Under the pieces are notes generated by a model. It was not told the origin of the DNA. It did not search any database and saw nothing but the letters and a program-made list of their open reading frames with translations. Made by a program: the position numbers and the translations under genes. This document shows, piece after piece, positions 42,083-52,096 of a stretch of 64,000 nucleotides of DNA. Within the stretch, counting starts at the first letter, position 1. Each line of letters begins with the position of its first letter. The DNA is taken from positions 710,409-774,408 of the forward strand of contig NZ_CP059599.1 of NCBI RefSeq assembly GCF_022369455.1, written 5' to 3'. The stretch is from Campylobacter sp. RM5004 (GTDB lineage Bacteria > Campylobacterota > Campylobacteria > Campylobacterales > Campylobacteraceae).

Positions 42083-43078
42083 ATGAATAAAAATATCTTA
42101 GATAGTTTAGATTTATCGGATAAGCAGAGTTTTGCTGATGGGCTAAAGGCATTAATTGAGCAAACTTATGTGGTAGAAAACGAATATAAAGCACTTAAAA
42201 CTTCTTATGATAGTTTAATGCTAATGATAAATGAGATTATAGAAGTTTTACCAAGTGCTATTTGGGTCTTAGATGAAAATAAAAATCTAATAGTAAAAAA
42301 TAAGCTTGCAAATGATGAATTATTTAAGCAAATTGACCTTAGCAAAGAGCATTATGAATTAGAATTTTTAAATAATTTTTATCAAATAAAATTAATCAAT
42401 TACGCCGATAAACTTCTAATAATGGCTACAAATATCACTAAAGAAAAGCGAGATGAAAGGCTTGTTTCTATGGGGCAAGTTGCAGCAAATCTTGCTCATG
42501 AAATTAGAAATCCCATTGGCTCAGTTTCACTTCTAGCGGGTGTGCTATTTAGCAAGGTTGAGCTTAAAAATAAGCATATAGTTTTGCAAATGCAAGATGC
42601 AATTAAAAGGGTTGAACGAATAATTGAAAGTACCTTGCTCTTTACTCGTGGCTTTAAGCTAAATAAATATGAGTTTAATTTAGAAGAATTAAATGAGGAA
42701 TGCTTAAATGTCTTTAATAATTACAATAAAAATGATGAAATAATCCTTAGCGAATGCTATTTTGAGCCTTTTGCTATAAATGCTGATAAATCATTATTAA
42801 CATTAGTTTTAAGCAATCTTATTTATAACGCTGTTGATGCTTGTGAAGAAAGCGGAAGTATAAAAATCATAGGCAAAAAATACGATGATATTTATAAAAT
42901 TAGCGTTTTTGATAGTGGCGAAAAAATCACAAATCAAGCTAATTTATTTGAAGCATTTAATACTACGAAACTTAAAGGCAATGGCTTAGGTTTAGCGCTT
43001 TGCAAACAGATTTGCACCGCACACAATGCAAAGATTTATTATCTTGATGAGCCAAAAAGTTTTAATATAGAATTATAA
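42083..43078 (+). CDS. flgS: Flagellar sensor histidine kinase
   Basis: 331 residues, soluble: PAS-like N-terminus (SAIWVLDENKNLIVKN), H-box AHEIRNPIGSVSLLAG with the phospho-His at about residue 144, N-box LVLSNLIYNAVDAC and G-box GNGLGLALCKQ. In Campylobacter FlgS senses the flagellar export apparatus and phosphorylates FlgR (here at 52.4 kb) to switch on sigma54 flagellar genes. No membrane segment, as expected. Confidence 0.85.
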   Translation: MNKNILDSLDLSDKQSFADGLKALIEQTYVVENEYKALKTSYDSLMLMINEIIEVLPSAIWVLDENKNLIVKNKLANDELFKQIDLSKEHYELEFLNNFYQIKLINYADKLLIMATNITKEKRDERLVSMGQVAANLAHEIRNPIGSVSLLAGVLFSKVELKNKHIVLQMQDAIKRVERIIESTLLFTRGFKLNKYEFNLEELNEECLNVFNNYNKNDEIILSECYFEPFAINADKSLLTLVLSNLIYNAVDACEESGSIKIIGKKYDDIYKISVFDSGEKITNQANLFEAFNTTKLKGNGLGLALCKQICTAHNAKIYYLDEPKSFNIEL

Positions 43079-43123
43079 AGGTTAATGAGTATTTTCCGAT
43101 TTTTTTATTGCAAGGAGAATACA

Positions 43124-43624
43124 ATGAAAATAAATAACATTAACACGATTAACGATGCAAAAGACTTTATAAGCAATAGCTTTAAAAAAGCAGGAATAGA
43201 TGTAGTTGGAAATAATATTTCTCATATAAATAGCGATGATTTGATAAATGCTTATGTGTTTTCAAGCTTAGGTTTTAATGAAGAAAAATCAAGCGTTCAA
43301 AATCAAGCAATTATTTCAAATCTAAATCTTAACATGAATAAATATTATGAAATAATAAATAAAGATGAGGTTATTAATCCAGCTAAGCCTAATTTTGATG
43401 TTGAGGCTACAAGTAAGAAAATAGCCGAATATGTAATATCTAATTCAGACAATGATTTAGATAAATTATATCAAGGAAGAATTGGAGTAATTAATAGCTT
43501 TAATGAAGCAAGAAAGCTAATAGGCTCAAGCAAAGCTTTAGAAAATACGCTTAATAAAACAATAGATTTAATAAATGATGAGATTATTAAACTTGGTGGA
43601 AATATAGTGGATTTTAAAGTTTAG
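43124..43624 (+). CDS. Hypothetical protein after flgS
   Basis: 166 residues from the ATG at 43124, chosen for the CAAGGAG upstream; an earlier in-frame ATG at 43085 lacks one. Helical, Asn/Ile-rich, no membrane segment or known motif (INNINTINDAKDFISNSFKK). Probably co-transcribed with flgS (45-base gap). Its Asn/Ser composition recalls flagellar accessory proteins, but nothing decisive is seen. Confidence 0.6.
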   Translation: MKINNINTINDAKDFISNSFKKAGIDVVGNNISHINSDDLINAYVFSSLGFNEEKSSVQNQAIISNLNLNMNKYYEIINKDEVINPAKPNFDVEATSKKIAEYVISNSDNDLDKLYQGRIGVINSFNEARKLIGSSKALENTLNKTIDLINDEIIKLGGNIVDFKV

Positions 43625-43629
43625 TTTGA

Positions 43630-43649
43630 AGAATTTGAAACAGGAATTT
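43630..43649 (+). repeat. Dispersed repeat, single copy (locus 5)
   Basis: AGAATTTGAAACAGGAATTT, one base (C) from the consensus, six bases after the stop of the preceding gene. Confidence 0.7.
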
Positions 43650-43733
43650 AAAAAATACATAAATAATCTTATTTAATTAATCAAAGCTTTAAAATTATTG
43701 CTAGAATAGAAATTTTATTTTAAAGGAGAGTAG

Positions 43734-45320
43734 ATGAATAAGATTTTGGTTTTAGATGGGGTTAGCGAATTAGCTACAAAGATTTTAGAAAAAGATTGCA
43801 AAGTAATTGCAATCCCTAAAATTAGTGAAGAAGAATTGTTAAAAGCAGTTGTTGATACTGATGCGATAATTCTTAGAAGTGCTACTAAAATTACAGAAAA
43901 AGTACTTGAACACGCAAATAGATTAAAAGTAATCGGAAGAGCTGGTGTTGGGGTTGATAATATTGACATTAAAGCAGCTACTAAAAAAGGCGTAATAGTA
44001 GTAAATGCACCAAATGGCAATACAAATGCAGCGACAGAACATACAATGGCATTAATGCTAAGTCTTGCAAGGATGATACCGAATGCTCATACAAGTATTA
44101 AAAATGGCTTATGGGATAGAAAAAGCTTCGTAGGAATTGAGCTAAAGGATAAAACCTTAGGCGTTTTAGGATTAGGAAGAATTGGAGCAGGGGTTGCTGC
44201 TAGAGCTCAAGCTTTTGGAATGAAAGTTATTGGATATGATCCATATTTAAGCCATGAAAGAGCAGAACAAATTCAAGTTAAAAAATGCGAATTAGATGAG
44301 GTTTTTGCTAATGCTGATTTTATTACCTTACACTTGCCATTAACCGATGAAACAAAAGAAATGATAAATGAAAAAAGCATAGCAAAGATGAAAAAAGGCG
44401 TAAGAATTATTAATGCTGCAAGGGGTGAATGTATTAATATTGATGATTTAACAAAGGCTTTAAAGGATGGCAGGGTTGCAGGAGCTGCACTTGATGTATT
44501 TCCTAATGAGCCACTAGGAAATCACGAAATTACAACGCTAGAAAATGTTGTCCTAACTCCACATTTAGGAGCATCTACAATTGAAGCTCAAGAAGGCGTA
44601 GCCGTTGATGTAGCAATTGCTATTAAAGATGCTTTAAATGGTGAATTAGTTGTAAGTGCATTAAACGCTGTGCCAGTTAGCCCTGAAATGCTAAATAAAA
44701 TTAAGCCTTATTTTAATCTAGTAAAAGCTTTAGGATTTATCGCTTGTGAAGTTAGTAATTCAGCTATAAAACAAGTTTATATTGAATATTCAAATATGTT
44801 TAAAGAGCTAGATACTAGGGCTTTAAGTCAAGTAATGCTTACGGGATTACTTAATTCTATTTTGCAAGAAAAAGTAAATATGGTTAATGCACCTGTTTTA
44901 GCTCAAAGTAGGGGAATTAGCCTAATAGAGCAAAAAAGTGATGAAGTAAATAATCAAATAAAAGTAAAAATCGTAAGCGAATTAGGAGAGCATGAAATAA
45001 AAGGTGCTTTAATGAGCGATAAGAGTGCTTATGTTAGCGGAATTGATGATTATGATATTAAATTTGAACCTACTGGGGTGCTGCTTTTAGTTCCACACGA
45101 TAACGTGCCTGGTATGATAGGACAAATCGGAACTATTTTAGGTGCTGCTGGTATAAATATTCTTAGCATGCAAGTTAGCAAAACCCATGTAAGTGGTGAA
45201 AATATCATGGCAATTAGCGTTAATAAAAAGCCTTTAAAGAATGATTATAAAAAGCTTTGTGAATTAGCAGGAGTTCATGGGGTTAAGATAATTGATTGCA
45301 GTGAGATTTGCGATGATTAA
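43734..45320 (+). CDS. serA: D-3-phosphoglycerate dehydrogenase
   Basis: 528 residues, the long form. NAD-binding GVLGLGRIGAGVAARA, catalytic Arg-Glu-His set (NAARGECINIDDL, VVLTPHLGAST), an ASB domain (about 320-450) and a C-terminal ACT domain (VPHDNVPGMIGQIGTILGAA) for serine control. First enzyme of serine synthesis. The stop overlaps the next gene by 8 bases. Ribosome site AAAGGAG. Confidence 0.95.
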   Translation: MNKILVLDGVSELATKILEKDCKVIAIPKISEEELLKAVVDTDAIILRSATKITEKVLEHANRLKVIGRAGVGVDNIDIKAATKKGVIVVNAPNGNTNAATEHTMALMLSLARMIPNAHTSIKNGLWDRKSFVGIELKDKTLGVLGLGRIGAGVAARAQAFGMKVIGYDPYLSHERAEQIQVKKCELDEVFANADFITLHLPLTDETKEMINEKSIAKMKKGVRIINAARGECINIDDLTKALKDGRVAGAALDVFPNEPLGNHEITTLENVVLTPHLGASTIEAQEGVAVDVAIAIKDALNGELVVSALNAVPVSPEMLNKIKPYFNLVKALGFIACEVSNSAIKQVYIEYSNMFKELDTRALSQVMLTGLLNSILQEKVNMVNAPVLAQSRGISLIEQKSDEVNNQIKVKIVSELGEHEIKGALMSDKSAYVSGIDDYDIKFEPTGVLLLVPHDNVPGMIGQIGTILGAAGINILSMQVSKTHVSGENIMAISVNKKPLKNDYKKLCELAGVHGVKIIDCSEICDD

Positions 45321-45942
45321 GCTAATATTACTTAGACACGGACAAACAAACTGGAATAAAGAAGGCAGATACCAAGGACAAATTGATACTGATTTAAGCC
45401 CTTTGGGAGAAGAGCAAGCTAGCAAACTTGCTCTTGCTTTAAAGCCTTTAAAGATTGATTATTTTATTGCAAGCCCACTAAAAAGAGCTTATGAGACAGC
45501 TTGTAAAAGTGCAAAATATCATGATTTAGAAGTGATAAAAGATGAGAGATTGCTAGAGATTAATCACGGCACTTGGGAAGGCAAATTATCAAGCGAAATT
45601 GATGAGGATTTATTAAGACTTTGGAAGAGTGCTCCGCATTTAGTAAAAATGCCTAATGGAGAGAACTTAGATGATATTTTAGCTAGAGTAAAACTTGCTT
45701 TAGATGAGTATTTAACAAAATATGATGGAAAAACTATTGCAGTATTTGCTCATGATGCTGTTAATAAGGTATTGCTTGCTTATGTTTTAGGCTTAGAGCT
45801 TAGTTCGTTTTGGAATATAACTCAAGATAATACTTGTATAAATGTCTTAGAACTTTCAAAGGATTTTACAAAAATTATAACCTTAAATAATACAAGCCAT
45901 TTAGGATATTTATTTACAGACGAAATTCAAAAAGGTTTATAA
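45313..45942 (+). CDS. Histidine phosphatase, phosphoglycerate-mutase-like
   Basis: 209 residues from the ATG that overlaps the serA end. LLRHGQTNWNKEGRYQG carries the phospho-His, ASPLKRAYETA the second Arg, and AVFAHDAVNKVLL the second catalytic His. The short length fits broad phosphatases (CobC/GpmB-like, PspA-like) rather than true mutases. Coupling with serA suggests a phosphoserine phosphatase role, as found for some family members; unproven. Confidence 0.8.
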   Translation: MIKLILLRHGQTNWNKEGRYQGQIDTDLSPLGEEQASKLALALKPLKIDYFIASPLKRAYETACKSAKYHDLEVIKDERLLEINHGTWEGKLSSEIDEDLLRLWKSAPHLVKMPNGENLDDILARVKLALDEYLTKYDGKTIAVFAHDAVNKVLLAYVLGLELSSFWNITQDNTCINVLELSKDFTKIITLNNTSHLGYLFTDEIQKGL

Positions 45943-46341
45943 ACTCTAATTCCTATTTCAAATTCTTAGAATTTGAAATAGGAAATTTATATTTATTTTA
46001 ATCTTTACAAAGCTTTTAAATTATTATTTTTTACAAAACCATCTGATAAAAATCAAGGAATTTGAAATAGGAATTTGTTTTTATTACACGAGTGTAAAAG
46101 TCTAAATTTTAGTTTTTATACTTTAAAAAATCACTTAAAAACATTTAATACAAACTAAGATTTATAAATCCTAATTCCTATGTCAAATTCTTAGAATTTA
46201 AATTAGGAAATTAATCATTGCTTTAATCCCTAAAAAGCTGTTAATTAAAACATTTAGAATTAAATTATGATAAAAACCAAAGAATTTGAAATAGGAATTT
46301 GATTTTATTGTTTTAGTAGGTAAGCCCTTTATAAAAAGGGC
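45943..46341. repeat. Intergenic block: degenerate 225-bp tandem duplication with repeats
   Basis: No gene seen. Two similar units begin with an inverted pair of the dispersed repeat (45948-45987; 46173-46212) and end with a single copy (46057-46076; 46281-46300), offsets 225 and 224 bases. The first pair is a nearly perfect palindrome with 17-base arms around one T. A TTACAC-gag-TGTAA-like dyad lies near 46085. A hairpin AAGCCCTTT/AAAGGGCTT at about 46322-46343 ends the block and terminates the leftward small gene. Confidence 0.7.
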
Positions 46342-46491
46342 TTATTTTAAGTCTTTCATGTATTCTAAGAATTCGTTCATTAATTCTTGTTCTTTTGCTT
46401 TTATTTTTGCAAGTTCAGCTTCTTGTTCTTTTTTCTTTTCGTTTTCTTTAATGTCGCTTTTAATCTGCTTTAAAGAATCTAAAAAATCCAT
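46342..46491 (-). CDS. Small Lys/Glu-rich coiled-coil protein, 49 aa
   Basis: MDFLDSLKQIKSDIKENEKK start, then a continuous charged helix ending YMKDLK. AAGGATT precedes the ATG. It follows the chemoreceptor gene after 12 bases on the same strand, so probably the same mRNA. Function unknown; composition recalls N-terminal parts of Smr-type proteins. Confidence 0.6.
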   Translation of the reverse strand: MDFLDSLKQIKSDIKENEKKKEQEAELAKIKAKEQELMNEFLEYMKDLK

Positions 46492-46503
46492 AACAAATCC
46501 TTA

Positions 46504-48189
46504 TCAAGTTCTAAACTCATTTAGTTTTTTGTTTAGCTGCTCTGTCATTTCGCTTAGATGATTTGCTGCACCTGCTATTTCTTCAACGCTTCTTGCATTT
46601 TCATTAGTGATTGTGTTCATATTATTTACACCACTTAAAATATCGCTCATATCTTTGCTTGTATTTAAATAATCATTCACAGTAGATTCACTAATCTTAA
46701 CAGCTTCACTCATTACTCTTCCCATTTCATTAATAGTTTCTTGAGTATTGCTTGCTACTTGGGTTAGTTTGCTAATTTCTGCTGAGTTGCTACTCATTTG
46801 TTCGCTTGCATCTTTAATGCCTTGAACTATAACGCTAATTGTTGCATTAATTTCACTTAAACTCTTTTGAGTTCTTTCAGCAAGGCTTCTTACCTCATCA
46901 GCAACTACTGCAAAGCCACGTCCATGCTCTCCTGCACGAGCTGCTTCAATAGCAGCATTTAATGCTAATAAGTTTGTTTGATCAGCTACATCGTTAATTA
47001 TTTCTAAAATAGATTTAACATTATCAGCATCACGGCTTAATTGCTCTATCTTACTAGCTAGTGAGCTTTCTATATCTGCACTATGATTGATTTGTGCTGT
47101 TAGAGTATTAATCGCTTGGTTTGCTACATTTATGTATTTGGTTGCATTGCTTAATTCATCTTTGCCTTTAACTGCACCAACAACTCCACTATCAAGGTTA
47201 GCTTTAGTGTTTGTTCCTTTGTTTGCAACTTCATTTACAATAACACTACCTTCTTCTGCACGCTTACCTGTTTGAAGACTTGTGTGGCTTAATTCGTTAG
47301 CAATTGATGCGTTTTCGTTTGAGATGTCTTTTGCTTCTGCTATTAATACTCTTACTTTTTCTAAGAAAATATTAATTGCTTTGCAAGCTTCAGCGATTTC
47401 ATCATTACCTCTATCATCTAACTTTTTAGTTAAATCGCCATCTCCACTGCTAAGTTCTACTGATTTAGCTGTTAGATTGTTTAGTGGGCGAGAGATTTGT
47501 AATTTAATAAATATCATTATTAAAATTAGCATAGCAACAGAAATTACAATTGCAGCTGTTATAAATTTAAAGTTTGAGCTCTCAATTACTTCATCAATAA
47601 AATGTCCTGCTTCGTTAATTTGAGCTTTAGTTACATCCATATCAATAGTGCAACCATAGATAATATCCATATTTTTATCTTTTTTTGTATATGTTATTAT
47701 ACTTCTATCTTTATTAGCAATCTTATCAAAGAAAGTAACTTCAGTAAAACCACCACCAGCTAAGCCGTTTTTAACAAATTTCATTACATAGCTTTCGCCA
47801 TTTTTATCTAAATCTGCTTTAAGGTTTTGACCTATTTTTTCAGGTTGGTAATGAACTAAATAAGTTCCATCAGAATTAATAGCAAAAAATCTTATATTTG
47901 CACTATCTAGATTCATATTTTGTAAGTATTCAATAGTGCTCTCAAGTGCATCTTCAGGACCATCTCCTGCTTTTACGAAGTCTTTATATAGTTTTTCTGT
48001 AAAGTGATAAAAACCATAAACAACACTTTTTGCAGCGCTTCTAGCATCGTTAATTGCTAAATCTGACACTGTGTTTTGAGAAACATCATCAATATCTTGC
48101 ATGCCTTTGTTTGATATAAATATTAAGCTTATACTTAATATAAATAACCCAATGAAAATACACAAAGAAAGTTTCGTTGAAATTTTCAT
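46504..48189 (-). CDS. Methyl-accepting chemotaxis protein with Cache domain
   Basis: 561 residues. N-terminal membrane segment, periplasmic sensor of single-Cache type (about 35-205; [20 protein letters not shown]), second membrane segment (about 210-230), HAMP, and a cytoplasmic signalling hairpin with the canonical [19 protein letters not shown] at about residue 400. Ligand unknown. No C-terminal CheR-binding pentapeptide (ends LNEFRT). Ribosome site AAGGAG; monocistronic apart from the small gene. Confidence 0.9.
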   Translation of the reverse strand: MKISTKLSLCIFIGLFILSISLIFISNKGMQDIDDVSQNTVSDLAINDARSAAKSVVYGFYHFTEKLYKDFVKAGDGPEDALESTIEYLQNMNLDSANIRFFAINSDGTYLVHYQPEKIGQNLKADLDKNGESYVMKFVKNGLAGGGFTEVTFFDKIANKDRSIITYTKKDKNMDIIYGCTIDMDVTKAQINEAGHFIDEVIESSNFKFITAAIVISVAMLILIMIFIKLQISRPLNNLTAKSVELSSGDGDLTKKLDDRGNDEIAEACKAINIFLEKVRVLIAEAKDISNENASIANELSHTSLQTGKRAEEGSVIVNEVANKGTNTKANLDSGVVGAVKGKDELSNATKYINVANQAINTLTAQINHSADIESSLASKIEQLSRDADNVKSILEIINDVADQTNLLALNAAIEAARAGEHGRGFAVVADEVRSLAERTQKSLSEINATISVIVQGIKDASEQMSSNSAEISKLTQVASNTQETINEMGRVMSEAVKISESTVNDYLNTSKDMSDILSGVNNMNTITNENARSVEEIAGAANHLSEMTEQLNKKLNEFRT

Positions 48190-48256
48190 ATTATCTCCTT
48201 AATTGATAATTTAAAAAGTTGAATTTAATCACATAAATGTTAAAATTAAATTAAAT

Positions 48257-49609
48257 CTATAAAATAATTAGTTTTGCTAGCAATAAAAAGCTAAAAAAGC
48301 CTAAAGCATCTGTTGTTGCTGTAAGCAACACTGAGCTTCCTAAAGCAGGATCAAACCCACATTTTTTAAGCAATAATGGAATTAATGAGCCTATTAAACC
48401 TGCAAAACCAAGATTTAAAATCATTGAAATAAATATAACAAGGCTAAGCATAGGCATAGAAAACCAAAAATACGCAACTGCTCCTAAAATTATTGCAAAA
48501 ATTGTTGCGTTTGAGAAAGAAATAGCTATTTCTCTAAAAATTATATTTTTTGAACTCTCATAGCTAAGTTCGCCTAAGGCTAGTTTTCTAATAGTAACTG
48601 CAAGTGCTTGAGAGCCTGTATTTCCACCCATTGATGCAACTATTGGCATAAGAGCTGCAAGGGCTACTAATTGTTCTATTGCGTCAGAAAACATAGCAAT
48701 TACATGAGCTGAGATTAAAGAAGTGATTAGATTTACAATAAGCCATTTTGCTCTACTTTTTGCTGCTTTAATGGTATTTTCATCTTCGCTATCAATATCG
48801 CCAACCCCTGCAAAGTTATACATTTGCTCTGTTGCATAATCTTGAATTAGGTCGTGAATATCATCATAAGTTATTCTTCCTAATAATTTATTGTTGTTAT
48901 CTACAACAGCTATTACGCTTAAGTCGTAATCTTGAACCATGGTAATTGCTTCTTGTATATCATCATAGTCTCTTACAAAGTGCAAATCTTTTGATAAGTC
49001 TTCGTTTTTATCTAGTATTTGCTTAAAAGTATCATTGAATTCATATAAAATTAAATCTCCAACATGAAGACTATAAATTAATTTTTCATTTTCGTCAGTT
49101 ATAAAAAGTTGAATGATATGCTCTATTTCTTGGCTTTTTTTAAGTTCTTTATATTTTGTAATAGCGCTTTCTAAAGTATCATCTAATTTTGCCGTAAAAA
49201 TCTCTGTTTGCATGTAAGCACCGGCTTTTTCATCATCGTAGCGTTTTAAGAATAATATATCATCTTGTTCATCTTTGCTAAGATTTGAAAAAATACGATT
49301 AGCTTTTTCATCATCTATTTCTTCAATGCTTTGCATTAAGTCGGTTGCATCATCGCTCTCTAACTCCCCTAGAGCAAGTGCAAGTTTTTTACTAGATGCA
49401 AGTTTTAAAACATCACTTAACATATGCTCAGGCATTAAAGTTGCTATATTTCCTAAGTCTTCATCATCAAGGCTTTTTATTATATTTTCATAAGCTTCAT
49501 AATCATCATTTTTGATTATTTTTAAAGCTTCTAGTAATTCAGCGTAGCTAACATCTTTTTCATCTAAAAAATCTTGAATTATTTCAAAAGCTACTGCTGT
49601 ATTTTTCAT
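48257..49609 (-). CDS. mgtE: Magnesium transporter MgtE
   Basis: 450 residues: MgtE N domain (about 20-125), paired CBS domains (about 130-250) that sense cytoplasmic Mg2+, and five membrane helices carrying the pore signature PIVASMGGNTGSQAL at about 325-340. The stop codon of the upstream peptidase gene overlaps its ATG by one base. Confidence 0.95.
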   Translation of the reverse strand: MKNTAVAFEIIQDFLDEKDVSYAELLEALKIIKNDDYEAYENIIKSLDDEDLGNIATLMPEHMLSDVLKLASSKKLALALGELESDDATDLMQSIEEIDDEKANRIFSNLSKDEQDDILFLKRYDDEKAGAYMQTEIFTAKLDDTLESAITKYKELKKSQEIEHIIQLFITDENEKLIYSLHVGDLILYEFNDTFKQILDKNEDLSKDLHFVRDYDDIQEAITMVQDYDLSVIAVVDNNNKLLGRITYDDIHDLIQDYATEQMYNFAGVGDIDSEDENTIKAAKSRAKWLIVNLITSLISAHVIAMFSDAIEQLVALAALMPIVASMGGNTGSQALAVTIRKLALGELSYESSKNIIFREIAISFSNATIFAIILGAVAYFWFSMPMLSLVIFISMILNLGFAGLIGSLIPLLLKKCGFDPALGSSVLLTATTDALGFFSFLLLAKLIIL

Positions 49610-50781
49610 TAATTTAACTCCACGATATTTTCAAAGCTTTCTTCTTTTATAGGAGTAACTTTTGCTTCTAAAATATGTTTTATTTCATTTATATAATCTT
49701 TTACAACTAAATCAAATTTTTGTTTTTCTTTGCCAGTTAGAGCATCTTTTGTAATTCTTACGACACTAGCTGGGTTTATTGCTGTATTGTTTTTATACAT
49801 ACCAAAATGTAAATGTGGTCCTGTACTAAGTCCGGTTGATCCCACATAACCAACAATTTGACCTTGTTTTACACTATCACCTATTTTATAATTTCCAAAC
49901 TTACTCATGTGTGCGTAAAGTGTCATATAACCACTTGAATGCGTTATTTGAATAACATTTCCATATCCGTTCTTAACACCCCTAAAGCTTATTTTTCCTG
50001 CTCCCGCTGCTTTAATAGGAGTTCCTTTAGGTGCTGCATAGTCAATTCCTAAGTGAGCTCTATATTTTTTAAGAATAGGGTGAAATCTACCTGGGTTAAA
50101 TGGAGAGCTAATTCTTACATTTCCAACAGGTAGTATGAAAGTATAGCTTTCTAGTTGTTTTCCACTTTCATCATAAAAATCATTATCTCCATATTTAAAT
50201 ATATAATAAGGTTTTTTATTTACTTCTATCATTGCTGATTTTATATTTAAATCTCCATAAACTCTACCTAATCTTCTTTTTTGCGAATACACAATTACTA
50301 CCTTATCATCTTTTTTCATACCTGTGTAATTAATTGTCCCTGCATAGGCTCTTAGTAATGCACTTGCTAATTTTGAGTTTTGGGTATTATCAATAATATC
50401 TTGATAAACAGATTTATTTATTTTAAATGTTAGATTTGTATTTTCTATTTTATAACTTATTGGTGTAAATGTGATTGCGTATTTATCTTCTAAATCTTTA
50501 TATATTTGGATTTGTAAATTTTCGCTAATAGGAATTAAGACTTGTTCTATGTTTTCGTTTTCATCTCTTAATATTTGATATTTTATACCTGCAATTATTT
50601 CTGCTGTTAATTCTTTATCTTCTTTATCAAGATTGTGATATATGCTTAGTGGAATTTGATTTTTTTGTAAGAAAAATAAAAAGCTTTCCCCTCGTTCCCA
50701 AATTAATTCTTCCATTTTTAGTTCTTTTGAGATTAGATTTACACTTAAAAAAATAGATAAAATTAATATGATTTTTCGCAT
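49609..50781 (-). CDS. M23 peptidoglycan endopeptidase (Csd3/HdpA-like)
   Basis: 390 residues. Signal peptide (ILILSIFLSVNLISKE), an N-terminal inhibitory region and a C-terminal LytM domain with zinc ligands in HLGIDYAAPKG (about 243) and HLHFG (about 326). The architecture fits Helicobacter Csd3/HdpA and Campylobacter Pgp3, DD-endopeptidases that relax crosslinks and shape the helical cell. Active-site His residues are present. Divergent from the gene at 50878. Confidence 0.85.
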   Translation of the reverse strand: MRKIILILSIFLSVNLISKELKMEELIWERGESFLFFLQKNQIPLSIYHNLDKEDKELTAEIIAGIKYQILRDENENIEQVLIPISENLQIQIYKDLEDKYAITFTPISYKIENTNLTFKINKSVYQDIIDNTQNSKLASALLRAYAGTINYTGMKKDDKVVIVYSQKRRLGRVYGDLNIKSAMIEVNKKPYYIFKYGDNDFYDESGKQLESYTFILPVGNVRISSPFNPGRFHPILKKYRAHLGIDYAAPKGTPIKAAGAGKISFRGVKNGYGNVIQITHSSGYMTLYAHMSKFGNYKIGDSVKQGQIVGYVGSTGLSTGPHLHFGMYKNNTAINPASVVRITKDALTGKEKQKFDLVVKDYINEIKHILEAKVTPIKEESFENIVELN

Positions 50782-50877
50782 TATTTTCCCTTAAAATATA
50801 ATAAATTTTTACAAAATAAGGCAAACATTTTACTTTTTTATGCTTATAATTTAGTAATTAATTTTAAAAGGATTGTT

Positions 50878-51573
50878 ATGTTTAAGAAAACTTTTATTTT
50901 CTTTTTCTTTTCTTTATTTATGTATGCAAATCAAATTACAAGTGCTGTGATTGATAAGGTTGAGCAAGGCTATGTTTATGCACATATTGTGGATAATAAT
51001 TTAAATTTAGATGAATTAAAAAATGGAGCATTTATAGTAAAAGATGTAGAAGAGCATTCTATTATTGTAGCTAGAGCTAATTTTGTATCTTTTGAAAATA
51101 ATGTATTGAAATTAGAGTTATATACATTTTCTGATTTAAAACAAACCGCATTACCTTTGCCTGTTTTAGCACCACAAATAGGCGATAGGGTTGTATTAAA
51201 TACTTATGTAAAACATACAATGTTAATTGCTCCTAGTAAGCAAGATTATGAAATGGTTCAAAATAATTTTAAAGATTTTATTTATTTTGATACGAATGTT
51301 TTTGCAGCTAATTTATATTCATCTTCTTTGATAGTTCCTAGTAGAAATGATTTAAGAGATTTTTGTAAAACATGGGTTGTAGGAAGTATTATGTATGTTG
51401 CAGAAGATAATTTAAGTTTATATGAATGTTCTTCTCTTAAAAAAATTGCTAGTTTTGAATATAAAGTAAATAAAAATGAAAATATTAATTTTTATTCAAA
51501 TATTTCTAAACAATTAAGCAAAACAACAGATTATTTTTCATATTATAACGAGCTATTCAAGGAAAAGGAATAA
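50878..51573 (+). CDS. Exported PgbA-N-like protein
   Basis: 231 residues: signal peptide (FIFFFFSLFMYANQ), then a beta-rich region (AVIDKVEQGYVYAHIVDNN...ARANFVSFENNVLKLELYTF) that resembles the N-terminal domain of Helicobacter plasminogen-binding proteins. It lies upstream of flgP; a sigma54-like promoter for flgP overlaps its end. Probably periplasmic. Whether it binds plasminogen or serves the flagellum is open. Confidence 0.6.
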   Translation: MFKKTFIFFFFSLFMYANQITSAVIDKVEQGYVYAHIVDNNLNLDELKNGAFIVKDVEEHSIIVARANFVSFENNVLKLELYTFSDLKQTALPLPVLAPQIGDRVVLNTYVKHTMLIAPSKQDYEMVQNNFKDFIYFDTNVFAANLYSSSLIVPSRNDLRDFCKTWVVGSIMYVAEDNLSLYECSSLKKIASFEYKVNKNENINFYSNISKQLSKTTDYFSYYNELFKEKE

Positions 51574-51583
51574 TAATTGCTTT
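51566..51583 (+). promoter_or_regulatory. Sigma54-like promoter before flgP
   Basis: GG at 51567-51568 and GC at 51579-51580 are exactly 10 bases apart, in AAGGAATAATAATTGCTTTA, matching the -24/-12 pattern and the TTGCTT of Campylobacter sigma54 promoters. The flgP GTG is 34 bases further on. The regulated genes include flgR, the sigma54 activator itself. Confidence 0.55.
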
Positions 51584-51613
51584 AATGCATAAAATTATTA
51601 AAAAGGATTAATC

Positions 51614-52096
51614 GTGAAAAAATTAAGTGTTATAGCATTTGCTCTACTTATTTGTGCTTGCGTTCCACAAAAAAAGACAACAAATATTCAAGTAGAAAAT
51701 AATACTCAAAAAACAACAGCTTATAAAAAAGCAAGTTATCAAGAGCCAGTTTTAAGTCCAGAAGAAGAAGCAGTTCGTCTTATGATATTTTCTGCAATTG
51801 GCGAAGGCATTCCACCACAAAACACTGTTTCTCAAGCACAAGCCTTAGCTTTAGCAAAAAGAGCAGCTTTAGCAGATGCTTATAGACAACTAGCAGGAAA
51901 GCTATATGGAATTAGAGTAAATTCAAGAGAAAATGTAAAAGATGCAATGCTAAGAAGCTCATTAATTACAACTTATGTAAATGGACTTATTAAAAATGCA
52001 AACATTACAGGTGAAGGCTTTAAAGACGGGCTTTACACTGTTGAGCTAGAACTTAAAATTGATAAATATAAATGGAACGAATTGTTCTCATATTAA
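51614..52096 (+). CDS. flgP: Flagellar-motility outer-membrane lipoprotein FlgP
   Basis: 160 residues with a GTG start (AAAGGA upstream). Lipobox ICAC at about residues 12-15 of the signal peptide, then an LPP20/TPR-like domain (AQALALAKRAALADAYRQLAGKLYG). FlgP forms the large basal disk of the Campylobacter motor. The operon order flgP-flgQ-flgR-asd is the C. jejuni one. Overlaps flgQ by 25 bases. Confidence 0.9.
   Translation: MKKLSVIAFALLICACVPQKKTTNIQVENNTQKTTAYKKASYQEPVLSPEEEAVRLMIFSAIGEGIPPQNTVSQAQALALAKRAALADAYRQLAGKLYGIRVNSRENVKDAMLRSSLITTYVNGLIKNANITGEGFKDGLYTVELELKIDKYKWNELFSY

Noticed and set aside
43085-43123. Upstream in-frame ATG of the gene after flgS
   Set aside because: No ribosome site before 43085, while CAAGGAG stands at the right distance before 43124.
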